Shown: positions 17,719-26,875, counted from the first letter of the stretch. The stretch is 64,000 nucleotides of DNA from Kiloniellaceae bacterium (GCA_021776195.1 JAJFGK010000099.1:1-64000), one strand, 5' to 3'. Made by a program: numbers and translations. Notes: generated from the sequence alone by a model not told the origin.

Positions 17719-19248
17719 TCAGGCGTCCTTGGTCGCGGCGAAGGCCGCCAGGGCGCGGGCGCGCGCCGCCCCGTGGTCGACAAGAGGATCGGGGTATGTC
17801 CGGCCAAGCTCGACTCCGGCGGCGCGGCGCACCTCGGCCGGCGCCTCCCAGGGCGCATGAAGATATCGCGCCGGCAAGGCGGCCAGTTCCGGCAGCCAAC
17901 GCCGCAGGTAGGCCCCTTCGGGGTCGAAGCGCCGGCTCTGGAGGACCGGGTTGAAAATCCGGAAATAGGGCGCGGCGTCGGCGCCGCTGCCGGCGACCCA
18001 CTGCCAGCCGGCCGGGTTGTTGGCCGGGCAGGCATCGACCAGACAGTCCCAGAACCAGGCCTCGCCGGCACGCCAGTCGATCAGCAGGTGCTTGGCCAGG
18101 AAGGACGCGACCACCATCCGCACCCGGTTGTGCATCCAGCCGGTCCGCCAGAGCTGGCGCAGGCCGGCATCGACCAGGGGATAACCGGTCCGGCCCTGTT
18201 GCCAGGCCGCGAGCCCGGCCGGGTCGGCGCGCCAGTCGACCCGGTCGAAGGCGGGCTTGACGTTGGCCCTGTGGAGATCGGGGTTGTGAAACAGCAGGTG
18301 ATGATTGAACTCGCGCCAGCCCAGCTCGGCGCGGAACTTTTCGCTGTCCGCCGGGGCGAATTCACCAGGACCGGCGGTCGCGGTTTCACCGGCGAAGTCG
18401 AGCGCCCACCAGATCTGCGCCGGGCTGATCTCGCCCCAGGCCAGGTGCGGCGAGAGCCGGGAGGTCTGGTCGAGGTCGGGCCGGTCGCGGCCCCCGCCGT
18501 AACCCCGCAGACCGCCGGTCGCGGCCAAAAAGCCGGCGAGATTGGCCCGGGCGCCGGCCTCGCCCGGCTGCCAACGCTCGGCGAACCCGGCGGCCCAGTC
18601 CGGCTGGCGCGGCGCCAGCGCCCAGCCCTCCAGGGCGTCGCTGGCCGGGCTGACAAGCGCCGGCCGCAGGCTGGGCGGCTGGGGCAGGGGTGCGCGGCCG
18701 GGCAGATTGGGACGGCAGGCCTTCCAGAAGGCGGTGAAGACCCGGAAAGGGGTGCCGCCCCGGGTGGTCATGGCCCAGGGCTCGACCAGGAGGCTCGCCT
18801 GGAAGCTCCGTACCGCCAGTCCGCGGGCCTCGAGGTCGGCCTTCACGGCCCGATCGGTGGCCAGGCCGGCCGGGTCGTAACGCCGGTTCCAGTGGAGCGC
18901 GGTCGCGCCGGTCTCGGCGATCACCTGGTCGAGCACCGGACCGGCCAGGCCGCGGCGGAGCAGGAGGGTCAGACCGCGGGCCGCCAGGGCGTCACCCAGC
19001 GCCGCCAAGGAATGATGCAGCCACCAGGCCGAGGCGGCGCCCAGGGCCCGATCATGAGCCTGGTCCTGGTCTAGACCCTGACCGGGGCGCCGAAAATCAG
19101 CGGGCGCCCTGCCCGCCTCCAGGATGAAGAGCGGCACCACCGGCCGGCCGTCGGCGGCGGCGTTGGCCAGGGCCGGATTATCGGCGAGCCGGAGATCCCG
19201 GCGAAACCAGACGATGACGGGCGGAGGAGACAAGGGCGCGCTTCTCAC
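17719..19248 (-). CDS. phrB: Deoxyribodipyrimidine photo-lyase
   Basis: The 509-residue flavoprotein repairs UV-induced pyrimidine dimers using blue light. The N-terminal alpha/beta domain opens with VIVWFRRDLRLADNPAL. The C-terminal FAD domain has LAWGEISPAQIW, WREFNHHLLFHNP, and the signature WRTGWMHNRVRMVVASFLAKHLLIDWR followed by DACPANNPAGWQWVAGSGADAAPYFRIFNP. The length is close to the class I average. I cannot tell by eye which antenna chromophore it binds. The next gene on this strand starts 141 bases downstream of its stop region. Confidence 0.92.
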   Translation of the reverse strand: MRSAPLSPPPVIVWFRRDLRLADNPALANAAADGRPVVPLFILEAGRAPADFRRPGQGLDQDQAHDRALGAASAWWLHHSLAALGDALAARGLTLLLRRGLAGPVLDQVIAETGATALHWNRRYDPAGLATDRAVKADLEARGLAVRSFQASLLVEPWAMTTRGGTPFRVFTAFWKACRPNLPGRAPLPQPPSLRPALVSPASDALEGWALAPRQPDWAAGFAERWQPGEAGARANLAGFLAATGGLRGYGGGRDRPDLDQTSRLSPHLAWGEISPAQIWWALDFAGETATAGPGEFAPADSEKFRAELGWREFNHHLLFHNPDLHRANVKPAFDRVDWRADPAGLAAWQQGRTGYPLVDAGLRQLWRTGWMHNRVRMVVASFLAKHLLIDWRAGEAWFWDCLVDACPANNPAGWQWVAGSGADAAPYFRIFNPVLQSRRFDPEGAYLRRWLPELAALPARYLHAPWEAPAEVRRAAGVELGRTYPDPLVDHGAARARALAAFAATKDA

Positions 19249-19306
19249 TGGGGGAGCCGAGGGTTATACGCCTCGCCGCACCGAACGGATCCGCGCCCTC
19301 GGGCGA

Positions 19307-19831
19307 CTAGTCGAAAAGCCCGTCGAGCGGCAGGTGGTAGTAGACCGAGACGATCTCGACGCCGGGGTTGTCGTCGCCGATGCCGGCGTTGGAGATGTGG
19401 CTGATGGCAACGCCGAGACGCGAGCGGTCGTCGAAGCGGTAGGCCAACTCGAGCTGCGAGCGGAATTCGACCGCGCTGCCCAGATCCTTGCCGTCGCCTT
19501 CGATGTAGCCGCCGGCGCCGATGCTGGGGGTCAAGACCACGCGGCGGCCAAAATAGAGGTCGATCAACAAGCCACCGCCGGCCCAGACGCCAAGATCGCT
19601 GGTCGCCTCGACCCCGGCCCAGGGCTTGAAGATCCAAAGCCGCTCATCGTGCCGGTACTCGAAGCGGAAGTCGACGGCCTCCTCTTCGCGTTCGTTGACA
19701 TCGAAATAGCCCACGCTGAAGCTGAGGAAGGCCGGGTCGTCGTCGTCCTGCGCCCGGGCGCTCCCGGGCAGGGACAAGGCCATGACAGCCAGAACAAGTG
19801 CGATTAGACGCGCCATGGACGATCGCGCCAT
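19307..19831 (-). CDS. pagL: PagL-type lipid A 3-O-deacylase
   Basis: The product of 174 residues has a signal peptide (LIALVLAVMALSLPGSARA) and an outer-membrane beta-barrel composition. The hallmark is near the end: GVAISHISNAGIGDDNPG, containing the His-x-Ser catalytic pair and conserved Asn-Ala-Gly of PagL. The enzyme removes the 3-linked acyl chain from lipid A, reducing immune recognition and altering the outer membrane. I use ATG 19831, with GAGGGGACC directly upstream; ATG 19816 is a second choice. The long frame further upstream is antisense to the iminopeptidase gene region and not part of the protein. Confidence 0.83.
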   Translation of the reverse strand: MARSSMARLIALVLAVMALSLPGSARAQDDDDPAFLSFSVGYFDVNEREEEAVDFRFEYRHDERLWIFKPWAGVEATSDLGVWAGGGLLIDLYFGRRVVLTPSIGAGGYIEGDGKDLGSAVEFRSQLELAYRFDDRSRLGVAISHISNAGIGDDNPGVEIVSVYYHLPLDGLFD

Positions 19832-19965
19832 GGTCCCCTCCCCATACAGATCCGACGCCTGAACGGCGCTCCCAGTCAAGCCGGCCATCATAGGCACTGG
19901 CCAGGGCTTGGCAAGATGACGTCGTCGGGATTCACCAGGCTCGGATAGGGCGCCGGAAAGGACCG

Positions 19966-20931
19966 CTATTGCCCGCGAAAGCGGTCGGTCGCCGCCACCA
20001 GGGCCCGGCGGATGCCCGGTTCCATGGCCGAGTGGCCGGCATCGGGGATCATCTGAAAATCGGCCTCGGGCCAGGCCCGGTGCAGTTCCATGGCCGTCAC
20101 CGGCGGGCAGACCACGTCGTAGCGGCCCTGGATGATCACGGCGGGGATCGCCCGGATCGCGTCGATCCGCCCGAGGATCGGATTCTCGAGAAAGAACCGA
20201 TGGTTCAAAAAATAGTGTGCCTCGATGCGGGCGACACCGAGCGCGGTCTTGGGGTTGGCGAAGGCGGCCTGGGCGCCATCGCCGGGCAACAGGGTCGAAC
20301 AGGCCCCCTCGTAGCCGCTCCAGACCCGGGCGGCCGGCATGTGGACCGCGGCGTCCGGGTCGATCAGCCGCTGGAAGTAGGCGGCCAGCAGGTCGCCGCG
20401 CTCGTTGGCCGGGATGTGGCTGGCGAAACGGTCCCATTCCTCGGGAAAGAACTGGCGCATGCCCTGGATCCACCAGTCGATCTCCGCCTGGCGACAGAGA
20501 AAAATACCGCGCAGAACCAGCGCCGAAACCGCCGCCGGGTGGAATTGAGCATAGGCCAGGGCCAGGGTGCTGCCCCAGGAACCGCCGAAAACCAACCACT
20601 GCGCAATGTCCAAATGGTCGCGCAGGCGCTCGATATCGGCCACCAGCTGTTCGGTGCCATTGGCCGCGACCGAGCCGAAGGGCTCGGAGCGGCCGGCGCC
20701 GCGCTGATCGAAGACGACAATGCGGTAGTGTTCGGGGTCGAAGAAGCGCCGGTGATCGGGCGAAGCGCCGGTGCCGGGGCCGCCGTGCAGAAACAGCGCC
20801 GGCGCACCGGCCGGGTTGCCGGAGACTTCCCAATAGATCCGGTGACCGTCGCCAACCTCTAGGAAGCCGCTCTCATAGGGCTGGATCGGCGGATAGAGAT
20901 CCTGTCCCGTGCTGTCTTCACGCCCCTTCAT
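19966..20931 (-). CDS. pip: Proline iminopeptidase
   Basis: The 321-residue alpha/beta hydrolase releases N-terminal proline from peptides in the cytoplasm. It has the oxyanion segment LFLHGGPGTGASPDHRRFFDP, VVFDQRGAGRSEPFG, the nucleophile elbow GGSWGSTLAL, the acid in QGRYDVVCPP and the catalytic His in IPDAGHSAMEPG. These are the family signatures, and the length is normal. I start at ATG 20931; the frame stays open far upstream without family resemblance. It is divergent from the SNase-like gene. Confidence 0.93.
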   Translation of the reverse strand: MKGREDSTGQDLYPPIQPYESGFLEVGDGHRIYWEVSGNPAGAPALFLHGGPGTGASPDHRRFFDPEHYRIVVFDQRGAGRSEPFGSVAANGTEQLVADIERLRDHLDIAQWLVFGGSWGSTLALAYAQFHPAAVSALVLRGIFLCRQAEIDWWIQGMRQFFPEEWDRFASHIPANERGDLLAAYFQRLIDPDAAVHMPAARVWSGYEGACSTLLPGDGAQAAFANPKTALGVARIEAHYFLNHRFFLENPILGRIDAIRAIPAVIIQGRYDVVCPPVTAMELHRAWPEADFQMIPDAGHSAMEPGIRRALVAATDRFRGQ

Positions 20932-21135
20932 GGTCCCGCTCCCTGCTGCCGGCTCCGCTTGCCGCCCGATCCCAGGCCGCCCATCCCGGTCGTCCAACCG
21001 CCGGACGGCGCGCCTTGACGGCCTGTCGCTGCAGGTCTTATCCCATATCGCATGACACTGCCAGTCTCCCCAGATGCCGCCCCGGCCGTCTCTCCGGTCA
21101 TCTCCGCTGCCGTCTCCCGGGCCCGTCTCCCCAGA

Positions 21136-21951
21136 ATGAGGATCAAGGTGGCAGGGCGCGCGGCTTGCCTGCTCTGCCTGGCGCTCTGGAGCGGGCCAGC
21201 CCCCGCCGTCCAGTCCTCCGAGGGCCAGCCCGCCAAGGAGACGTCGCCGCGCGAGGGCCCGGTGATGGTCCGGGCGGTGCCGGATGGCGGAACCCTGGTG
21301 CTGGAGGACGGGCGCGAGGTCCGTCTGGTCGGCATCCAGAGCCCCAAGCTTGCCCGCGAAACGGCAGGCTTGCCGGCCTGGCCGCTGGCCGAGGAGGCGC
21401 GGGATCGGCTCGCCGGCCTCGCGCTCAACCGACCGGTCGAGCTGGCCATCGCCGGCCGCCGGCTCGACCGCCACGGGCGCGTCCTGGCCCAGGTCTATCG
21501 ACTGGACGGCCAGTGGCTCCAGGGCCGCTTGCTGGAAGGGGGCCTCGCCCGGGTTCTCAGCCAAGCCGACACGACGTCCCGGGTGGCGGAAATGCTGGCC
21601 CTGGAACGCGCCGCCCGTGACGCCGGCCGGGGCCTCTGGGCCCTCGACTATTACCGCGTCCTGCCGGCGGCCGAGAGCGCGGCGGCGGTCGGGCGCTTTG
21701 CCCTGGTAGAGGGTGTGGTCCAAAGCAGCGCGGACCGGCGCGGCCGCGGCTACCTCAACTTCGGCGCCGACTGGCGCGACGACTTCACCGTCACCCTGGC
21801 CCCGCCCGTGCTGCGCCGCCTCACCCGCGAGGGATTCGATCTGGCGGCCCACGAAGGCCGTCGCCTGCGGGTTCGGGGCTGGCTAAAATCCTTCAACGGT
21901 CCGATGATCGAACTGACCCACCGCGAACAGATCGAGGTTCTCGACGAATGA
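21136..21951 (+). CDS. SNase-fold (thermonuclease-like) secreted protein, probably not catalytic
   Basis: From ATG 21136 the product has a signal peptide (LLCLALWSGPAPA). An SNase OB fold follows: MVRAVPDGGTLVLEDGREVRLVGIQSPK, then RLDRHGRVLAQVY, EGGLARV and ARDAGRGLW. Compared with staphylococcal nuclease the arginines are kept, but the calcium ligands and catalytic acid are replaced: Asp21 by Gly (DGGT), Asp40 by Gln and Glu43 by Lys (QSPK). A second small beta domain follows to residue 271. It is therefore probably a binding protein. A start at ATG 21052 is possible. The stop overlaps the M48 start by four bases, so the two are translationally coupled. Confidence 0.8.
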   Translation: MRIKVAGRAACLLCLALWSGPAPAVQSSEGQPAKETSPREGPVMVRAVPDGGTLVLEDGREVRLVGIQSPKLARETAGLPAWPLAEEARDRLAGLALNRPVELAIAGRRLDRHGRVLAQVYRLDGQWLQGRLLEGGLARVLSQADTTSRVAEMLALERAARDAGRGLWALDYYRVLPAAESAAAVGRFALVEGVVQSSADRRGRGYLNFGADWRDDFTVTLAPPVLRRLTREGFDLAAHEGRRLRVRGWLKSFNGPMIELTHREQIEVLDE

Positions 21952-23408
21952 TGAATGCCCTACGCCCTCTCGGCACTTTGATCCTCGCCGCACTCCTGCT
22001 CGGCGCCTGCGCCACGGCGCCCGGAACCGGCCGCACAATCTTCACCGGCGGCATGTCCGAGGCCGACGAAAAGGCGCTCGGCTTCGAGCAGCACCCCAAA
22101 ATGACCGCCGAGTTCGGCGGGACCTACGACGACCCCAATCTGGGCGCCTACGTCTCCTCGATCGGTGCGCTGCTGGCCAGCACCTCGGAGCTGCCCAATC
22201 TCGACTTCACCTTCACGGTTCTCGATTCGCCCGTGGTCAATGCCTTTGCCCTGCCCGGCGGCTACGTCTATGTCACCCGGGGCCTGCTCGCCATCGCGGA
22301 GAACGAGGCCCAGCTGGCCGGGGTCATGGCGCACGAAATCGGCCATGTCACCGCGCGGCATTCCGCCGAACGCTACGGCCAGAGCGTGATGGCCAACATC
22401 GCGACGGCGGGCCTGGGCATTCTCGGTGGCGCGGCGGCGGCCAACGTCGGACAGACCATCGGCGGCCTGGCGGTGCGCAGCTATTCGCGCGACCAGGAGT
22501 TCGAGTCGGATATGCTCGGTGTGCGCTATTTGACCCGCGCCGGCTACGACAGCGCCGCCATGGGCGGATTCCTTGGTCAATTGAGGGCCAACAGCCGCCT
22601 CGAGGCGGAACTCGCCGGGCGCGATCCCGACCAGGTCGACGAGGTCTCGCTGCTGCAGACCCACCCGCGCACGCTCGATCGTATCCAGCGGGCGGTGGCC
22701 CAGGCGGCGGTCAAGAATCCGCCCAACCCGATCATCGCCCGCGACCTCTACCTGAGCAAACTCGACGGCATGATTTTTGGCGACAATCCAGACCAGGGGC
22801 TGATCAAGGGACAACGCTTTATCCACCCGGCCCTGCGCTTCGAATTCACCGTGCCCCCGGGCTTTCGCCTGGCCAACAGCGCCAGCACGGTGGTGGCGGC
22901 CAACAAAGAGGGCGCCTTCATCGTCTTCGACCGCGCCGACAAACCTTATCGGGGGTCCATCAAGACCTACCTGACACAAGTCTGGGCCGCCAAGGTGGGT
23001 CTCGAGAATGTCGAGGCCATCGAGATCGACGGCCTGCCGGCGGCCACCGGCCGGACGCGGCTGGAGACCCGCAACGGACCGCGCGACCTGCGGGCCCTGG
23101 CCATCCGCGCCGGCGGCGGGACGATCTACCGTTTCCTCTTCGTCACCAAACCGGCGGATACCAAGCGCCTCGCCAAGCCCTTTCAGCGCACCAGCTACTC
23201 CTTCCGCCAGATCAGCAAGGGCGAAGCCGCGGCGATCAAACCGCACCGGCTTCGCCTTCACCGGGTCAAGCGCGGCGAGACCGCTCAGAAAATCGCCCGG
23301 CGCATGCCCTTCCCGGACTTCCAGCTGCAACGCCTTTTGGTCCTCAATGGGCTCGAGCGCGCGGGCGAAGTGAAGCCCGGCATGACCCTCAAGATTATCG
23401 CGGAGTGA
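21948..23408 (+). CDS. M48 family periplasmic metalloprotease, lipoprotein with C-terminal LysM-like module
   Basis: The N-terminus is a lipoprotein signal (LILAALLLGAC). The zinc site HEIGH is in AGVMAHEIGHVTARHSAERY, with the third ligand in YSRDQEFESDMLGVRYL. This is the BepA/YfgC-like type that degrades or helps assemble outer-membrane proteins. After the protease domain and a linker, residues about 430-486 (HRLRLHRVKRGETAQKIARRM and QRLLVLNGLERAGEVKPGMTLKII) look like a LysM peptidoglycan-binding module. The length, 486 residues, is typical for the two-part form. It is coupled to the SNase-like gene by an ATGA overlap. Confidence 0.9.
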   Translation: MMNALRPLGTLILAALLLGACATAPGTGRTIFTGGMSEADEKALGFEQHPKMTAEFGGTYDDPNLGAYVSSIGALLASTSELPNLDFTFTVLDSPVVNAFALPGGYVYVTRGLLAIAENEAQLAGVMAHEIGHVTARHSAERYGQSVMANIATAGLGILGGAAAANVGQTIGGLAVRSYSRDQEFESDMLGVRYLTRAGYDSAAMGGFLGQLRANSRLEAELAGRDPDQVDEVSLLQTHPRTLDRIQRAVAQAAVKNPPNPIIARDLYLSKLDGMIFGDNPDQGLIKGQRFIHPALRFEFTVPPGFRLANSASTVVAANKEGAFIVFDRADKPYRGSIKTYLTQVWAAKVGLENVEAIEIDGLPAATGRTRLETRNGPRDLRALAIRAGGGTIYRFLFVTKPADTKRLAKPFQRTSYSFRQISKGEAAAIKPHRLRLHRVKRGETAQKIARRMPFPDFQLQRLLVLNGLERAGEVKPGMTLKIIAE

Positions 23409-23439
23409 AAGACACAAAAGGCGAGAAGCTGGTGCCCGG

Positions 23440-24363
23440 TTATGCTTCCAACCGATCGACCAGCTCGCCGTCGCGCCTGAAGCAGCCGGCGATGAGCGGT
23501 CCGCCGAAGCCGCAGCCGCCATCCAGGGTCGCCGTGAAATCGGTCAGTTCCAGACCCGGCCGGTCCGGCGAGAAGCCGCGGATCACCCGATTAAAGCCGC
23601 TATAGGGCGCCTGAATGTCGCCAAAACCCGCGGTCACCCACCAAAAGGAATCCTTTTGCGTCTCCAAGGGTCGCGCGGGGTCGAGGCCGGCGTTGACGAA
23701 CAGCAGTCCGCGGTCGCGCGGCGCGGCCGCCTGCTCGTCGTCCTCGTCGCCCGGATCGACGGTGTAGGCGGCCCGGCGCAGCGCGCCGAACAGCTCGTAG
23801 TGGCCGGGCCGCGCCTGAATGGCCTGGCGCAGCTGGCTGGTCCAGCGGGTGAGCTGCATCGGCCCGGCGCCGGCTTGATGCAGACCGTCCTCGGCATAGA
23901 ATCCGTAAGCCTCGAGGGTGGCACCGAGGCCCTGATCCAGCATCCATTCGAAAACGCCGCGCGGATCGGAGGCAAACTGCAGCTGCAGCAGCTTTTGCCA
24001 CATCTCCTCCTGACTGCCGCGCAGGTAGGCCACGTTGCAGGCAAAGCTGAGAGGCAGCGCCAAGACCTCGCGGCGAAACAGCAGGAGTTCGTCCAGGGTG
24101 TCGCGAACCCCGATCCCGCGCCCGACCATGTTGCCCAGGTAAACGATGCGGTCGCCATGGAGCAACCGCGGCCCGAGCGCCTGATGCAGGGCTTCCAGCC
24201 GTCGCGCTTCGCCGTGGATCGAGGAGACCGCCCAGACGCGCCTCGCGCCACGCAAGCGGGCAAACCTTTGCGGTTTTGGGGACACGCGGGGCGACGAGCC
24301 TTTCTCGTTGATGGCCGGTTCCAGCGGCGCGGCCGAAGGAACCAAGGCGGATTGCTCTGCCAT
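23440..24363 (-). CDS. Metallophosphatase-like protein lacking metal ligands (pseudoenzyme)
   Basis: The 307-residue protein aligns by eye with calcineurin-like Ser/Thr phosphatases, but each metal motif is altered. GDIHG has become SSIHGE, GDxxDRG has become LGNMVGRG, and the GNHE motif has become RGSQEE. The spacing between these blocks is conserved, so the fold is probably kept and metal-dependent catalysis lost. It ends with a GFGDIQAPYSGFNRVIRG segment and DGGCGFGGPL. Related proteins appear to be conserved in this group of alphaproteobacteria (family memory, not checked). The start is ATG 24363 behind GGGG. It lies eight bases downstream of CarD on the same strand, a likely operon. Confidence 0.72.
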   Translation of the reverse strand: MAEQSALVPSAAPLEPAINEKGSSPRVSPKPQRFARLRGARRVWAVSSIHGEARRLEALHQALGPRLLHGDRIVYLGNMVGRGIGVRDTLDELLLFRREVLALPLSFACNVAYLRGSQEEMWQKLLQLQFASDPRGVFEWMLDQGLGATLEAYGFYAEDGLHQAGAGPMQLTRWTSQLRQAIQARPGHYELFGALRRAAYTVDPGDEDDEQAAAPRDRGLLFVNAGLDPARPLETQKDSFWWVTAGFGDIQAPYSGFNRVIRGFSPDRPGLELTDFTATLDGGCGFGGPLIAGCFRRDGELVDRLEA

Positions 24364-24371
24364 GCCCCAGT

Positions 24372-24875
24372 TTAAGCGGCGGAGAGCAAGGCTTCCAGTT
24401 TTTCCGCCGCCGCGAGCTCGTCGATTTTCTCGACAGCGGCCAGTTCGCGCGCCAGGCGGTCGAGCGCGGCCTGGTACATCTGGCGCTCGCTGTAGGACTG
24501 ATCGGGCTGATCGGCGTTGCGATGCAGGTCGCGCACCACCTCGGCGATGGAGACCGGGTCGCCGGAATTGATTTTGGCTTCGTACTCCTGGGCCCGGCGG
24601 CTCCACATGGTGCGCTTGACCCGGCTGCGGCCCTTCAGGGTGGTGAGGGCGGAATCCATCATCTTGCGGCTCGAGAGCTTGCGCAGGCCGGAGTTGGCGG
24701 CCTTTTCGATCGGCACCCGCAGGGTCATGCGGTCCTTTTCGAACTTGACCACGATCAGTTCGAGCGAAATTCCGGAGATCTCCTGCTTTTCGATGCCCAA
24801 CACCCGGCCCACGCCATGGGTCGGGTAAACCACGTAGTCGCCAGCCTCGAACTCAATCTTTACCATTGTTGCCAT
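24372..24875 (-). CDS. carD: CarD family transcriptional regulator
   Basis: The 167-residue protein has the N-terminal Tudor-like RNA-polymerase interaction domain (FEAGDYVVYPTHGVGRVLGIE, then LELIVVKFEKDRMTLRVPIEKA) and a helical C-terminal DNA-binding domain (SRRAQEYEAKINSGDPVSIAEVVRDLHR). CarD binds the RNA polymerase beta subunit and stabilises open promoter complexes, notably at rRNA promoters. ATG 24866 (third in-frame Met region) is an alternative start. In many alphaproteobacteria carD lies directly next to fdxA, S4 and a Suv3-type helicase; here S4 and helicase are about 25 kb away. Confidence 0.93.
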   Translation of the reverse strand: MATMVKIEFEAGDYVVYPTHGVGRVLGIEKQEISGISLELIVVKFEKDRMTLRVPIEKAANSGLRKLSSRKMMDSALTTLKGRSRVKRTMWSRRAQEYEAKINSGDPVSIAEVVRDLHRNADQPDQSYSERQMYQAALDRLARELAAVEKIDELAAAEKLEALLSAA

Positions 24876-25230
24876 CCATTCCCACTCGACCGGCCGGACC
24901 CTGGCGTGAGCGACGATCCTGTCAGCCCGACTCCGCCGTCTACCTTGGTTTGCTGTCGCAACCAGTGTCGATTTTCTGATTGTTGACCGTTGTTACACGC
25001 AAAAACCCAGTGCCACACACAAAAAGAAAGAGCGGCTTGCCCAGCCCGGTAAGGCTGCAACCGCCCTTTTTCCCAATTCCTACAGTGGTATACCACAAAA
25101 TTAGCTACAAAGCAACGCTCAGAAGCCTATCCACGGCCCCACAGAGCCATATCTGAGACCGGGCGGCGGAAAATCAAGCCTATTCCCGCCTGCCGGCCAT
25201 TGCCCCGCCTGCCGACTGTTTCGTGGAGTC
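24876..25230. other. Intergenic region between fdxA and carD
   Basis: This 355-base stretch carries no gene. It contains the hairpin and T-rich tract described separately at 25021-25075 and, nearer to carD, AT-rich sequence (25080-25115) that could be the carD promoter. The sequence TTGTTGACCG-like AT-rich block around 24960-25010 is also unusual for this GC-rich region. Confidence 0.5.
25021..25075 (-). terminator. Intrinsic terminator downstream of fdxA
   Basis: On the minus strand the arms GCGGTTGC and GCAAGCCGC, with an inner GCC/GGC pairing, form a long GC-rich hairpin (about 25031-25066). It is followed by TCTTTCTTTTT (25031-25021). It lies about 165 bases after the fdxA stop on that strand. 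The plus strand also has a CCCTTTTTCCC run after the same hairpin, so the element could work in both directions, but no plus-strand gene needs it. Confidence 0.7.
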
Positions 25231-25572
25231 TCATTCGTCACCCTTGCCGGGGGCGGCGGTGAAGTACTTCTTGTACTTGTCGGCTTCGCCGTCGTACTTC
25301 TCGGCGTCCGCCGGCGGCTCGCCCTTACGCGTGATGTTGGGCCAGGTCTCGCTGTACTCCCGGTTCATCTCGAGCCAGTCATCGGTCTGGGGGTCGGTGT
25401 CGGGGATGATGGCCTCTGGCGGGCATTCCGGTTCGCAGACGCCGCAGTCGATGCATTCGTCCGGATGGATCACCAGCATGTTCTCGCCTTCATAAAAGCA
25501 ATCCACCGGACAGACCTCGATGCAGTCCATGTACTTGCATTTGATGCATGCCTCGGTGACGAGATAGGTCAT
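25231..25572 (-). CDS. fdxA: 7Fe ferredoxin FdxA
   Basis: The 113-residue protein has an N-terminal cluster region [18 protein letters not shown] and a second [12 protein letters not shown], the pattern of a seven-iron ferredoxin carrying [3Fe-4S] and [4Fe-4S] clusters. The C-terminal extension ([24 protein letters not shown]) is typical of alphaproteobacterial FdxA. It is a soluble low-potential electron carrier. I start at ATG 25572; the frame is open upstream but overlaps a region with no match. A terminator follows at 25021-25075. Confidence 0.95.
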   Translation of the reverse strand: MTYLVTEACIKCKYMDCIEVCPVDCFYEGENMLVIHPDECIDCGVCEPECPPEAIIPDTDPQTDDWLEMNREYSETWPNITRKGEPPADAEKYDGEADKYKKYFTAAPGKGDE

Positions 25573-25669
25573 CGTTCGTCTTCTCCCTTGCCCGAGTCCA
25601 CCTTGCCCGGGTCCACCTTGCCCCATTCCGCCCAGCGACGGTCCGCGCGCTTGTAGCGCAACCCCGTCC

Positions 25670-26128
25670 CTAGCCCAAGCCCAAACGTTGCCGCGCGCGC
25701 TGCCGCGCCAGACCACTGTCCCGATCGGTGACGTAGAGCAGTCCGGCCAGGCGCCGCATCAGATTTGCTTCCATAGCATGCAGCGACGCATCGGCATAGA
25801 CGGTCTCCCATAGCATTTCCATCAATCCGATCCGCTCTTCTTCATCGAGACGCTCCTTGATCTCGCGGGTCCAACTGTAGAACTGCACCGACTCCGTGAC
25901 TGCCTCCAGCGCCCGTTCGACCAGTGTCTCGGCGGCGGCCTCCGCAAGATCGAAGTGGCCGGCGAGAAGCGCGACGATTCGCTGGCGTTCCGCGGCCGAA
26001 AAGTCATCGTCCATGCGCGCCGCCTCGACCATCAGGGCCGTCATGGCGAGAGCCAGGCCATCATCCGACGGCTCCTGCTCGTCGAGCTGGGCGGCCTTGC
26101 TCAGAAGCTGTTTCAGACGTGCGATCAT
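25670..26128 (-). CDS. TerB-like (tellurite resistance protein B fold) protein
   Basis: The 152-residue protein is helical and contains the acidic TerB-type pattern: [30 protein letters not shown], then [40 protein letters not shown]. In TerB the repeated acidic helices bind metal, and similar acidic residues ([15 protein letters not shown]) are visible here. The ter genes themselves are not present, so tellurite resistance should not be assumed; single TerB-like genes are common in alphaproteobacteria. The start is ATG 26128. It is upstream of fdxA on the same strand with a 97-base gap. Confidence 0.85.
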   Translation of the reverse strand: MIARLKQLLSKAAQLDEQEPSDDGLALAMTALMVEAARMDDDFSAAERQRIVALLAGHFDLAEAAAETLVERALEAVTESVQFYSWTREIKERLDEEERIGLMEMLWETVYADASLHAMEANLMRRLAGLLYVTDRDSGLARQRARQRLGLG

Positions 26129-26269
26129 GGGTCGTTCTGGTATCAGCCGCCCGGGTGGCGTGCAACCCTTCGCGGCGTGCGGGATTGCCGGCTTGAGCGG
26201 GGTGCCGCGATCGCTTAGCTTCGCCGATCCAACGATGCCCGGCACGGCCCGCTCCGAAGGATTTCAGGC

Positions 26270-26875
26270 ATGACCCAAGACGCCCGTCGCTACGCCCCCG
26301 CGGTGGCCCGCAACCGCGATTACATCGTCGCCATCCTGCGCGAAATCCTGCCGCCCCAAGGACTCGTCCTGGAAGTGGCCAGCGGCAGCGGCGAACATGC
26401 CCTGGCCTTTGCCGCCGCATTGCCCCAGTTGACCTGGCAGCCCAGCGACCCCGCGGCGGCCGCGCGGGCCTCGATCGCGGCCCACGCCGCCGGTGCGGCA
26501 ATGACCAACCTGCGGGCACCCTTGGATCTCGACGTGACGGCGCCCGATTGGCCGCTCGACCGGGCCGACGCCCTGCTCTGTATCAACATGATCCATATCT
26601 CGCCCTGGCAGGCCACCGAGAGTCTCCTGGCCGGGGCCGCCCGGGTCCTGGCGCCGGGCGCGCCGCTCTTTCTCTATGGTCCCTACAAGCGCGACGGCCA
26701 GCACACGGCCCCCAGCAACGCCGCCTTCGACCGGTCGCTGCGCGCCGAAAACCCCGACTGGGGGGTGCGCGACCTGGAAGCGGTGAGCGCCCAAGCCGCG
26801 GACCAGGGACTGGCCCTCGACCGGGTGATCGAGATGCCCGCGAACAATCTTTCCGTTATCTTCCAGAAACAATAA
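26270..26875 (+). CDS. DUF938 family SAM-dependent methyltransferase-like protein
   Basis: The 201-residue protein has the family opening RRYAPAVARNRDYIVAILREILP, then the SAM-binding segment LVLEVASGSGEHALAFA, and the characteristic INMIHISPWQATESLLAGAARVL and GPYKRDGQHTAPSNAAFDRSL. DUF938 proteins have a methyltransferase fold; their substrates are unknown. The gene is divergent from the TerB gene. It is followed after 36 bases by agmatinase on the same strand and may be co-transcribed. Confidence 0.9.
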   Translation: MTQDARRYAPAVARNRDYIVAILREILPPQGLVLEVASGSGEHALAFAAALPQLTWQPSDPAAAARASIAAHAAGAAMTNLRAPLDLDVTAPDWPLDRADALLCINMIHISPWQATESLLAGAARVLAPGAPLFLYGPYKRDGQHTAPSNAAFDRSLRAENPDWGVRDLEAVSAQAADQGLALDRVIEMPANNLSVIFQKQ

